Assembly (NCBI GenBank): GCA_964569095.1
Contig: CAZMTB010000224.1
Location: 1 to 6,558, forward strand
Direction: 5' to 3'
DNA length: 6,558 nucleotides
Origin: JALWSI01 sp964569095 [NCBI: uncultured Aquificales bacterium]
GTDB taxonomy: Bacteria; Thermosulfidibacterota; Thermosulfidibacteria; Thermosulfidibacterales
Positions 1 through 6,155 of the stretch are shown piece by piece. Each line of letters opens with the position of its first letter. Within the stretch, counting starts at the first letter, position 1. The notes under the pieces are model-generated. The model did not search any database, had not been told where the DNA came from, and saw only the letters and a program-made list of their open reading frames with translations. Made by a program: the position numbers and the translations under genes.

Positions 1-39
1 ATTCTGAGGCTCTCAACCCAGGGATGGAGAAGGGCAGCC

Positions 40-675
40 GTGCTCGTGCTGCTGGTGCTGGGACTGGCAGCTCCGGCAAGGGGCGAGCACGCCAAGAAGG
101 AAACGGGCAATCTAACGGGGGTACTGCTACCCTACGTGCCCCCGAAACCCGGAGAGCTTGCCCTGCCAGGGGAGACCGGGAATGAGAGCAATCCCCTTCC
201 CGAATCCACCGCCAAGAGACCAGGCGCCAACACCCCTCCACAGAGGGGTTCCAAAAAGGGGAAGAAGGAGAAGGCATCGCCCATCTCCATCACCGCCCTG
301 CGCATGGAGGCAGACAACAAGGAGGGATGGGTACTCTTCATCGGAAAGGTGAAGGCCGTACAGAAGGACATGGTACTCACCTCGGATCGCCTGAAGGTCT
401 ATCTGGACTCCAAGGGGAAGGTGAAGAGGGTGGTAGCCACGGGAGGCGTAAGGGTGGAGCAGGCTGGACGGGTGATAACCTCGTCCCAGGCGGAGTACGA
501 TCCCTTGAAAGAGACGGTGGTCTTCACGGGCAACCCAAAGGCCTGGCAGGGCAAGAACGTGGTCATGGGCAAAAGGATCGTCTACTTCGTGAAAGAGAAG
601 CGGAGCACCGTGGAGGGGGGCAAGGGCAAGGTGAGCGCCGTACTCTTCCCCAAAGAGAAGAAGGGTGGCAAGTAG
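40..675 (+). CDS. lptA: LptA/OstA-family LPS transport periplasmic protein (5' end uncertain)
   Basis: LptA forms the periplasmic bridge that carries lipopolysaccharide from the inner-membrane LptBFG-C complex to LptD. Counting from GTG 40, residues 1-14 are a hydrophobic signal core (LVLLVLGLAAPA), about 17-80 a Pro/Gly/Lys-rich linker, and about 82-203 the OstA beta-jellyroll, recognisable by ALRMEADNKEG, VLTSDRLKVYLD and VVATGGVRVEQ followed by a repeat of the same strand pattern; the tail is Lys-rich. GTG 40 has a fair ribosome site (GGAGAAGG, 26-33), but the signal core then lacks its positive n-region. The frame is open back to position 1 and encodes STQGWRRAA just before, so the real start may be CTG 4 or upstream of the window. 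A TGA at 5-7 in another frame could end a preceding gene such as lptC; this cannot be verified here. The family call rests on the C-terminal two thirds and on lptB following directly. Confidence 0.85.
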   Translation: MLVLLVLGLAAPARGEHAKKETGNLTGVLLPYVPPKPGELALPGETGNESNPLPESTAKRPGANTPPQRGSKKGKKEKASPISITALRMEADNKEGWVLFIGKVKAVQKDMVLTSDRLKVYLDSKGKVKRVVATGGVRVEQAGRVITSSQAEYDPLKETVVFTGNPKAWQGKNVVMGKRIVYFVKEKRSTVEGGKGKVSAVLFPKEKKGGK

Positions 676-677
676 CC

Positions 678-1394
678 TTGCTGAAGGCAGTTGGACTGAG
701 AAAACGCTTCGGCGACCGAGAGGTGGTGAAGGGAGTGGAGATCCAGGTGTCCCGGGGCGAGATCGTGGGTCTTCTCGGTCCCAACGGCGCGGGGAAGACC
801 ACAACCTTCTACATGATCACGGGGTTGATCCGTCCAGACGGGGGCAACATATACCTGGACAACGAGGACCTGACGGGCCTGGCCATGTACCAGAGGGCCC
901 AAAAGGGGCTCTCCTACCTGCCACAGGAGCACTCGGTCTTCAGGCGCCTCACCGCCCGCGAAAACATACTCGCGGTGATGGAGCTCAGGGGCATCCCCGA
1001 GCGGGAGAGGAAGAGACGCACAGAGCGCCTGATCGAGGAGTTCCACCTGGAGGCAGTGGCAGACACCATGGCCTACGCCCTCTCGGGAGGAGAGCAGAGA
1101 AGGGTAGAGATAGCCAGGGCCCTGGCCCTTGAGCCAAAGATGCTGTTGCTGGACGAACCCTTTGCGGGGATAGATCCCATCGTGGTGGCCGAGCTTCAGC
1201 ACCTGGTGATAGCCATGAAGGAGAGGGGAATAGGGATCATCATCACCGACCACAACGTGAGGGAGACCCTGAGGATCACAGACAGGACCTACATCATCAA
1301 CGAGGGAGAGATACTGGCCCACGGGTCGCCAAAGACCATAGCCAGCGACCTGCAGGTACGGTGCCTCTACCTGGGGGAGGATTTCGAGCTGTGA
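678..1394 (+). CDS. lptB: LptB, ATPase of the LPS export ABC transporter
   Basis: Cytoplasmic nucleotide-binding subunit that powers extraction of LPS from the inner membrane with LptF/LptG. The 238-residue product (family about 240) has Walker A GPNGAGKTT at 34-42, Q-loop Gln83 (LPQEHSVF), signature LSGGE 135-139, Walker B MLLLDEP 155-161, D-loop FAGIDP 162-167 and switch His192 (TDHNVRET). The C-terminal YLGEDFEL matches the conserved LptB ending, which separates it from branched-chain amino-acid (LivG-type) ATPases. I chose the TTG at 678: it gives the typical LptB opening MLKAVGLRKRFG, lies 2 nt after the lptA stop, and has AAGGGTGG at 661-668. The open frame extends far upstream but only as a shadow of lptA. 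Its stop overlaps the rpoN start by 4 nt (GTGA), implying translational coupling. Confidence 0.96.
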   Translation: MLKAVGLRKRFGDREVVKGVEIQVSRGEIVGLLGPNGAGKTTTFYMITGLIRPDGGNIYLDNEDLTGLAMYQRAQKGLSYLPQEHSVFRRLTARENILAVMELRGIPERERKRRTERLIEEFHLEAVADTMAYALSGGEQRRVEIARALALEPKMLLLDEPFAGIDPIVVAELQHLVIAMKERGIGIIITDHNVRETLRITDRTYIINEGEILAHGSPKTIASDLQVRCLYLGEDFEL

Positions 1395-2707
1395 GCGGGG
1401 GCCTTAAACCGTCGTTGGAGCTCAAACCCACCCTGAGACAGGTGCTGAGCCCCCAGTTGAGGTTCTCCTTGAAGCTCCTGCAGATGCCCAAGTTAGAGCT
1501 ACGGCAAGAGATAATGGCTGCCTTGGAGGAGAACCCCCTCCTGGAGGAGATGGAGTGGACCCCTCCCGAGGTGCCCGTGGCGCCTGGAGGCGGTGGAGAG
1601 GAAGAGGGATTGCGGTGGGACAGGATCCCTGGGAAGGAACAGACCCTGTACCACCACCTGCTATCGCAGATAGAGGTGACCCCTGGCACCAGCGATGAGG
1701 AGAGAAGCGCAGCGAGAAAGCTGCTGCTCTACCTCGATCCCATGGGGCACCTCATCATGGACCCTGAGCTGATCGCCATAGAGCTGGAAGTACCCGTGGA
1801 TCACCTGAAAAAGGGGTTGAAACTGCTACAAAGGCTCGATCCCATCGGCTGCGGTGCCCGGGACTGCAAAGAGGCGGTACTGATACAGGCCAAGAGCAGG
1901 TACCCCAACGATCGCCTCCTCATCTCCATAATCAGGGATCACTGGGAGGAGCTGTGCCAGGGAAGGTGGGGAGAGGTGGAACGGGCGTACAAGCTGTCAG
2001 AAGACGAGAAGCTGGGGCTCCTGAAGAGGCTCAGAACCCTCGATCCCTTCCCCGGGATACGGTGGGGAGAGGCGGCCCAAAGCTTCGTGCAGGTAGAGGC
2101 CTACATCTACAAGGTGGGAGACGAGTACCAGGTCCACCTGGACGATTCGGGAATCCCCAGGATAAGGATAAATCCCACCTACCTGGAGATGCTCGAGTCT
2201 CCCCACACCCCGGAGGACGTGAGGGAGTTCATCAAAGAACGCTACCAGAAGGCCCTGACCTTGGTGCAGAGCATAGAGCAGAGAAAGCGCACCATCCGCA
2301 GGGTGGTGGAGGTGATCATCGAGAAGCAGAGGCCGTTCCTCGAGGGACGCTCCCAGGGGGTGCTACCCATGACCCTCAAGGAGGTGGCAGAAGAGGTGGA
2401 CCTTCACCAGTCAACCGTGAGCAGGGTGGTGTCGAGAAAGTACGTTCAAACCCCCCAAGGAACCTTCCCGCTGAAGTTCTTCTTCTCCAGCAGCGTCCAG
2501 GGAAAAGACGGAAGGGTCTCTTCCATGAGCATCAAGCAGAAGATACGAAGGCTCATATCCCAGGAGGACCCCAAGAGACCCCTTGGAGATCAGGCCATAG
2601 CAGACATACTGGCCAAAGAGGGAATCCGCCTTGCAAGACGCACCGTGACAAAATACAGAGAGGCCATGGGCATACCCGCCTCTACCAAAAGACGGCTTAG
2701 GAGGTAA
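1391..2707 (+). CDS. rpoN: RNA polymerase sigma-54 factor
   Basis: Alternative sigma factor that directs RNA polymerase to -24/-12 promoters and needs an AAA+ enhancer-binding protein for open-complex formation. The 438-residue product has region I at about 8-52 (LRQVLSPQLRFSLKLLQMPK, EENPLLEE), a short acidic/Gly-rich region II (about 53-80), the core-binding domain (about 85-280, with LDPIGCGARD 149-158), the helix-turn-helix (MTLKEVAEEVDLHQSTVSRVV, 327-347) followed by QGTFPLKFFFS, and the RpoN box ARRTVTKYRE at 415-424. GTG 1391 is chosen over GTG 1361 because it overlaps the lptB stop by 4 nt and has GGAGGA at 1376-1381. Region I has fewer glutamines than the enteric protein. No enhancer-binding protein gene is in the window, so its regulon cannot be read here, although a candidate site lies at 5989-6005. 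Confidence 0.97.
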   Translation: MSGGLKPSLELKPTLRQVLSPQLRFSLKLLQMPKLELRQEIMAALEENPLLEEMEWTPPEVPVAPGGGGEEEGLRWDRIPGKEQTLYHHLLSQIEVTPGTSDEERSAARKLLLYLDPMGHLIMDPELIAIELEVPVDHLKKGLKLLQRLDPIGCGARDCKEAVLIQAKSRYPNDRLLISIIRDHWEELCQGRWGEVERAYKLSEDEKLGLLKRLRTLDPFPGIRWGEAAQSFVQVEAYIYKVGDEYQVHLDDSGIPRIRINPTYLEMLESPHTPEDVREFIKERYQKALTLVQSIEQRKRTIRRVVEVIIEKQRPFLEGRSQGVLPMTLKEVAEEVDLHQSTVSRVVSRKYVQTPQGTFPLKFFFSSSVQGKDGRVSSMSIKQKIRRLISQEDPKRPLGDQAIADILAKEGIRLARRTVTKYREAMGIPASTKRRLRR

Positions 2708-2715
2708 CGGAAGGC

Positions 2716-3249
2716 ATGAGAATAGCAATAACAGCGAGAAACACCGAGCTGACCCCGGCACTTCGCGAGTACGTTGAGAAGAAGCTGGAGAGAATAGAGA
2801 AGTACCTGAACGAACCCATAGACATAAAGGTGGTGCTGATGGTCGAGAAGTTTCGCCAGAGGGCAGAGTTCAACGTCTCTGCCCCCGGGGTGAACTTCAA
2901 CGCCGAGGAGGAGTCGCAGGACCTCTACGCATCCATAGACGTGGCGGTGGACAAGCTGGAGGAGCAGGCCCGCAGACACAAGGAGAAGACCCAGCAGAAG
3001 GCAAGGGACGAGGAGCGGGCATGGGTGAAGATGGAGGTTCTGGACTCAGAGATGGAGGACGATTCTGGTCCCAAGATAATCCGCTCGAAGAGGTTCGCCA
3101 TGAAGCCCATGAGCGTGGAAGAGGCGGCCATGCAGCTGGACATCTCTGACTCCAGCTTCCTGGTATTTCTCAACCCGGCCACCGAGAGGGTGAACGTCAT
3201 CTACAGGCGCAAGGACGGCAACTTCGGCCTGATCGAGCCCGAGTTTTAG
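2716..3249 (+). CDS. hpf: Long-form ribosome hibernation promoting factor
   Basis: Binds the 30S decoding region and, in the long form, dimerises through its C-terminal domain to form inactive 100S ribosomes in stationary phase or starvation. Residues 1 to about 100 are the S30AE domain (MRIAITARNTELTPALREYV; ASIDVAVDKLEEQARRHKEK with its basic patch). A charged linker (about 95-118) follows. Residues about 119-177 are the dimerisation domain (IIRSKRFAMKPMSVEEAAMQ, VIYRRKDGNFGLIEPEF). At 177 residues it is the long type, unlike the roughly 95-residue E. coli HPF found in the same operon position. ATG 2716 follows the rpoN stop by 8 nt; AGGAGG at 2699-2704 overlaps that stop and serves as ribosome site. 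In enteric bacteria ptsN follows hpf; here rapZ follows after 7 nt. Confidence 0.96.
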   Translation: MRIAITARNTELTPALREYVEKKLERIEKYLNEPIDIKVVLMVEKFRQRAEFNVSAPGVNFNAEEESQDLYASIDVAVDKLEEQARRHKEKTQQKARDEERAWVKMEVLDSEMEDDSGPKIIRSKRFAMKPMSVEEAAMQLDISDSSFLVFLNPATERVNVIYRRKDGNFGLIEPEF

Positions 3250-3256
3250 GCCGTTC

Positions 3257-4144
3257 ATGAACGAGCAGCCAGGCACGCAACCCAAACCCGCCACCCGATG
3301 CGTGATAGTGACGGGGCTGTCGGGGGCGGGCAAGACGGCGGCAATCAGGGCCCTGGAAGACATCGGATTCTACTGCATAGACAACCTCCCCTTGGCACTG
3401 ATTCCCGCCTTCACCGACCTGTGCCTGCGCTCGGAGAAGCCCCTAACCAACGTTGCCCTGGGAATAGACATAAGGGGCGGCAGCAACCTCGACGAGTTCG
3501 CCGACACGGTGAAAGAGATGGAGTCCAAAGGCATAAACGTTGAAGTGCTATTTCTGGACGCCCGCATCCCCGTGCTGGTGAGAAGGTTCACGGAGACCAG
3601 GCGGCTGCACCCCCTCAAGGGCGGAGACCTGGAGAAAGACCTGGTGAGGGAGTCCGAGATGCTAAAGGGCGTGAGGGACCTGGCCCAGTTCGTGCTGGAC
3701 ACCTCGGACCTCACCATCCACCAACTGAGGAGAACCGTGCAGTCCTTCTTTGGCAGCGCCGAGGGATACTTCAACGTGCTTCTCTGCACCTTCGGCTACA
3801 AGTACGGCCTGCCGTCGTTCCTGGACCTCATGTTCGACGTGCGCTTTCTGTCGAATCCCTACTTCGTGAACGGTCTCAGGGAGAAGACGGGGCTTCACCA
3901 GGAGGTGGTGGATTATCTGGAGGAACACTCAGAGTTCAAAGAGGCCTGCGAGCGCATTTGGGGCCTTCTGGAATACCTGCTTCCCCGCTACCGGCAAGAG
4001 GGCAAACGGTACCTCTCCATAGGGATAGGATGCACGGGGGGGAAGCACCGCTCCGTGGCGGTGGCCGAGCGGCTTAGCAGGAAGATGAGAGAAGAGGGAT
4101 ACCAGGTGCAGCTTAGGCATAGAGACATCGAGGGAGAGGGATAG
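3257..4144 (+). CDS. rapZ: RapZ / YvcJ-family nucleotide-binding protein
   Basis: In E. coli RapZ senses glucosamine-6-phosphate and guides GlmZ sRNA to RNase E, adjusting GlmS and hence cell-wall and LPS precursor supply; in other phyla the role is less clear. The 295-residue protein (E. coli 284) has Walker A GLSGAGKT at 20-27, the family motif ALEDIGFYCIDNLP at 32-45, DIRGG at 71-75, FGYKYGLP at 179-186 with FDVRFLSNP at 193-201, and the C-terminal IGCTGGKHRSV at 257-267 ending RHRDIEGEG. The N-terminus is about 13 residues longer than usual; ATG 3257 is taken because it lies 7 nt after hpf, though its ribosome site is weak. GTG 3302 would give the usual length but has no visible ribosome site. 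The E. coli C-terminal basic tail used in RNA binding is not present. The stop overlaps the next start by 1 nt (TAGTG). Confidence 0.95.
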   Translation: MNEQPGTQPKPATRCVIVTGLSGAGKTAAIRALEDIGFYCIDNLPLALIPAFTDLCLRSEKPLTNVALGIDIRGGSNLDEFADTVKEMESKGINVEVLFLDARIPVLVRRFTETRRLHPLKGGDLEKDLVRESEMLKGVRDLAQFVLDTSDLTIHQLRRTVQSFFGSAEGYFNVLLCTFGYKYGLPSFLDLMFDVRFLSNPYFVNGLREKTGLHQEVVDYLEEHSEFKEACERIWGLLEYLLPRYRQEGKRYLSIGIGCTGGKHRSVAVAERLSRKMREEGYQVQLRHRDIEGEG

Positions 4145-5385
4145 TGAAGCAGGAGCGCAAGTTCAACACCATTCTGGTAACCGGGGGGGCGGGATTCATA
4201 GGCAGCAACTTCGTCAAGCACGCGCTGAGCAGCGGCATAACCCGAAAGGTGGTGGTGTTAGACGCCTTCACCTATGCGGGCACCCCGGAGAACCTCGGCT
4301 CTTTCATGGAGAATAGCCAGGCGTTGATCACCACCGCCGGAGAGGCCTTCGAAGGGATACCCTGGCAGGGAAACGAGGAGAGGCGGGTCCTGGGGCCAAA
4401 AGAGGTGCCCTGCGACTGGGAACCCAAGCTTAGGCCATATCCCAAGGCCTTGGTAGACCTGCAGGAGCTGAGCAGGCGGTTGGACGCCTTCGTAGCGGGA
4501 AAGCAGGACTTCGTGCTGGTGGTGGGCAGCATAACCGATGCCCCGCTGGTAGAGGCCCTGGTGGATAGGGTGGACGCCGTGGTGAACTTCGCTGCAGAGA
4601 CCCACGTAGACCGCTCTATTCTGAACCCAAGTGCCTTTCTCACCACCGACGTGGTGGGCACCTACACCCTCCTGGACGCCGCGAGGAGGGCGGGGTGGAA
4701 TCTGGAGAGCGGCCACAGGTTTCTCCACATCAGCACGGACGAGGTGTACGGCGTGGCGTACGAAGGCTCTTTCACCGAAGAGTCTCCAATAAACCCCCGT
4801 AATCCCTATTCTGCGGCAAAGGCCGCAGCAGACAGGCTGGCAGCCTCCTTCTTCACCACCTACGGGCTTCCGGTGCTCATCGTGAGGCCCTCCAACAACT
4901 TTGGTCCCCACCAGTACCCAGAGAAGCTCGTGCCGGTGATGGTGATAAACGCCCTGAACGACAAACCCCTTCCCATCTACGGGGACGGTACCCAGAAGAG
5001 GGAGTGGCTCTTCGTAAAGGACTGCTGCTCTGCAATAGCCACGGTGCTCACAAAGGGAGAGCTTGGGGAGGTTTACAACATAACCGCCGGAAACGAGAGG
5101 GAGAACCGCGAGGTGGTTCACCGCATTCTGGAGAGGCTGGGCAAGCCCAAGTCACTGATTCGCCATGTGAAAGACCGTCCCGGGCACGACATAAGGTACT
5201 CAATATCCGCAGAGAAGCTGAAACGGGAGCTCGGATGGCAACCGGAGCACAGCTTTGAAGAGGCCCTGAACGCCACCATAGATTGGTACGTGGAGAACAG
5301 GGAGTGGTGGCAGAGGATTCTGGAACGAGATGAAGAGTACAGAAGGTTCTGGGAAGCGTGGTACGGGGAACGACTGGCAACGTAG
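4144..5385 (+). CDS. rmlB: dTDP-glucose 4,6-dehydratase (RmlB-type extended SDR) with an insertion
   Basis: NAD-dependent short-chain dehydrogenase expected to convert dTDP-glucose to dTDP-4-keto-6-deoxyglucose, precursor of rhamnose and other deoxysugars of LPS or exopolysaccharide. Visible motifs are the dinucleotide fold TGGAGFIG (13-20), DAFTYAGTPENL (40-51), FAAETHVDRSI (149-159), catalytic STDEVYG (197-203), Tyr222/Lys226 in NPYSAAK, RPSNNFGPHQYPEKLVP (248-264) and DRPGHDIRYSISAEKL (344-359). The TDE triad and Tyr-xxx-Lys pair are intact. It is 413 residues long against about 330-360 for the family; the excess sits between residue 51 and SITDA at 129-133, about 60 more residues than usual. 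GTG 4144 is chosen because GGGAGAGGG (4132-4140) precedes it and it overlaps the rapZ stop by one base. A relative acting on another nucleotide sugar (UDP- or CDP-linked) is possible. No rmlA, rmlC or rmlD is in the window. Confidence 0.85.
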   Translation: MKQERKFNTILVTGGAGFIGSNFVKHALSSGITRKVVVLDAFTYAGTPENLGSFMENSQALITTAGEAFEGIPWQGNEERRVLGPKEVPCDWEPKLRPYPKALVDLQELSRRLDAFVAGKQDFVLVVGSITDAPLVEALVDRVDAVVNFAAETHVDRSILNPSAFLTTDVVGTYTLLDAARRAGWNLESGHRFLHISTDEVYGVAYEGSFTEESPINPRNPYSAAKAAADRLAASFFTTYGLPVLIVRPSNNFGPHQYPEKLVPVMVINALNDKPLPIYGDGTQKREWLFVKDCCSAIATVLTKGELGEVYNITAGNERENREVVHRILERLGKPKSLIRHVKDRPGHDIRYSISAEKLKRELGWQPEHSFEEALNATIDWYVENREWWQRILERDEEYRRFWEAWYGERLAT

Positions 5386-5989
5386 GGCAAAGAGGATAAT
5401 AGACCGGGTGGGAGGAGCCGCCCTACTGGTGCTCTTCTCTCCCCTCTTCCTGCTCGCCGGCGTTCTCATCACCGCCGAGTCTGAAGGAGGGGTTTTCTTT
5501 CTACACGAAAGGCTGGCTAGGGGTGGGGGTCGGTTCTTGTGCTACAAGTTTCGCACCATGTACCAGAACAGCGACGAGATTCTGCACCAATACCTGGCCA
5601 CCAATCCCGAGGCGCAACGGGAGTGGGAAGAGTACAAGAAGCTTAGGGGCTACGATCCACGGGTGACCAAGGTTGGCAAGTGGCTGAGAATGACCAGCCT
5701 GGACGAACTGCCCCAGCTTATCAACGTGGTGAAGGGAGAGATGAGCCTGGTTGGGCCAAGGCCCTACCTGCCCAGGGAGTGGGACGCAATGGAACCCTAC
5801 CGGGAGATCATCCTCTCGGTTTTGCCAGGAATAACAGGGCCTTGGCAGGTGGGCGGAAGAAACCAGCTGTCGTTTCAAAGACGGCTCGAGATGGACGCAG
5901 AGTACGTGAGGAGCTGGTCGTTGAAGAACGACCTGGTCCTGCTCCTCAAGACCCCGTGGGTGGTGATAAGCCGCAAAGGCGCGTGGTGA
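5330..5989 (+). CDS. Polyprenyl-phosphate hexose-1-phosphate transferase, minimal WbaP/WcaJ type
   Basis: Monotopic inner-membrane enzyme that transfers a sugar-1-phosphate from a nucleotide sugar to undecaprenyl phosphate, the first committed step of O-antigen, capsule or exopolysaccharide assembly. The 219 residues comprise a basic N-terminus ([10 protein letters not shown]), the re-entrant hydrophobic helix at about 27-50 ([17 protein letters not shown]), [19 protein letters not shown] (59-77), a charged stretch ending [13 protein letters not shown] (108-120), the catalytic Asp-Glu pair at 125-126 in TSLDELPQL, and [13 protein letters not shown] (136-148). It is only the catalytic domain: the four-helix N-terminal half and CoA-binding-like domain of full-length WbaP/WcaJ are absent. 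The middle sequence looks most like the galactose-phosphate (WbaP) group, but the sugar cannot be assigned. ATG 5330 is the only early start in frame, so it overlaps rmlB by 56 nt and is likely translated by coupling. Confidence 0.9.
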   Translation: MKSTEGSGKRGTGNDWQRRAKRIIDRVGGAALLVLFSPLFLLAGVLITAESEGGVFFLHERLARGGGRFLCYKFRTMYQNSDEILHQYLATNPEAQREWEEYKKLRGYDPRVTKVGKWLRMTSLDELPQLINVVKGEMSLVGPRPYLPREWDAMEPYREIILSVLPGITGPWQVGGRNQLSFQRRLEMDAEYVRSWSLKNDLVLLLKTPWVVISRKGAW

Positions 5990-6005
5990 AGCAAACAACT
6001 TGCCA
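5989..6005 (-). promoter_or_regulatory. Candidate sigma-54 (-24/-12) promoter element, antisense
   Basis: Read on the minus strand the sequence is TGGCAAGTTGTTTGCTT. It matches the sigma-54 consensus TGGCACG-N4-TTGCW except for one base, and keeps the strict spacing of 10 bp between the -24 GG and the -12 GC. It would fire leftward into the 3' end of the sugar-transferase gene, giving an antisense transcript beginning near position 5979. No minus-strand gene follows, and no enhancer site was recognised, so this may be chance. Confidence 0.35.
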
Positions 6006-6119
6006 CCCAATCCAACTCTCCAGTAGCGGATCAAGTTCACCTGTCAAGCAAGTTAAACTGATATTCTCAATTATCCCTACCGGCCTCCGTGCCAGCCACC
6101 GCACCCTCCACAGCGGCAA
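5990..6119. other. Non-coding gap between sugar transferase and ftsK-like gene
   Basis: This stretch is pyrimidine-rich and more AT-rich around 6050-6075 than its neighbours. I find no convincing gene and no Rho-independent terminator (no GC stem followed by a T run on either strand). The only repeats are weak: CAAGTT at 6032-6037 and 6049-6054, and AACTTG, its reverse complement, at 5997-6002. Open frames crossing it on both strands read as shadows or nonsense. Transcription of the upstream operon may end here in a Rho-dependent way, or read through. Confidence 0.5.
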
Positions 6120-6148
6120 TTGAACCCACCCCACCCCTGGGTTATACT
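6120..6148 (+). promoter_or_regulatory. Sigma-70-type promoter for the ftsK-like gene
   Basis: TTGAAC (6120-6125, 4 of 6 to TTGACA) and TATACT (6143-6148, 5 of 6 to TATAAT) are separated by exactly 17 bp. The expected transcription start, about 7 nt after the -10 box, falls at 6155-6156, on the ATG of the following gene. This supports both the promoter and the chosen start and suggests a leaderless mRNA. The spacer contains a small ACCC-CT-GGGT palindrome (6133-6142) of unknown meaning. Confidence 0.65.
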
Positions 6149-6155
6149 TCGTCCC

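Noticed and set aside
667-683. Sigma-54-like TGGCAAG...TTGCT at the lptA-lptB junction
   Set aside because: The GG-to-GC spacing is 11 bp instead of the strict 10, and the bases are explained by the end of lptA and the start of lptB.
127-804. Long minus-strand frames opposite lptA and lptB
   Set aside because: Shadows produced by the biased codon use of the real plus-strand genes; no recognisable protein features.
3680-3695. TGGCCCAGTTCGTGCT with sigma-54-like spacing inside rapZ
   Set aside because: Several consensus mismatches and fully explained as codons for conserved LAQFVL; probably chance.
5916-5933. Perfect 7-bp inverted repeat GGTCGTT/AACGACC with a 4-nt loop
   Set aside because: It lies inside the sugar-transferase coding region and is not followed by a T run, so it is not an intrinsic terminator; it simply encodes WSLKND.
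6019-6047. Minus-strand TTGACA (6047-6042) as a sigma-70 promoter
   Set aside because: No acceptable -10 box at 16-18 bp (best is TACTGG).
5680-6123. Plus-strand 147-codon frame overlapping the sugar transferase and running through the gap
   Set aside because: Most of it overlaps the well-supported transferase in another frame and the translation looks random; no homology recognised.
5946-6134. Minus-strand open frame of 62 codons across the non-coding gap
   Set aside because: No ribosome site, no recognisable family and a composition like random translation; it also runs across the plus-strand promoter region.
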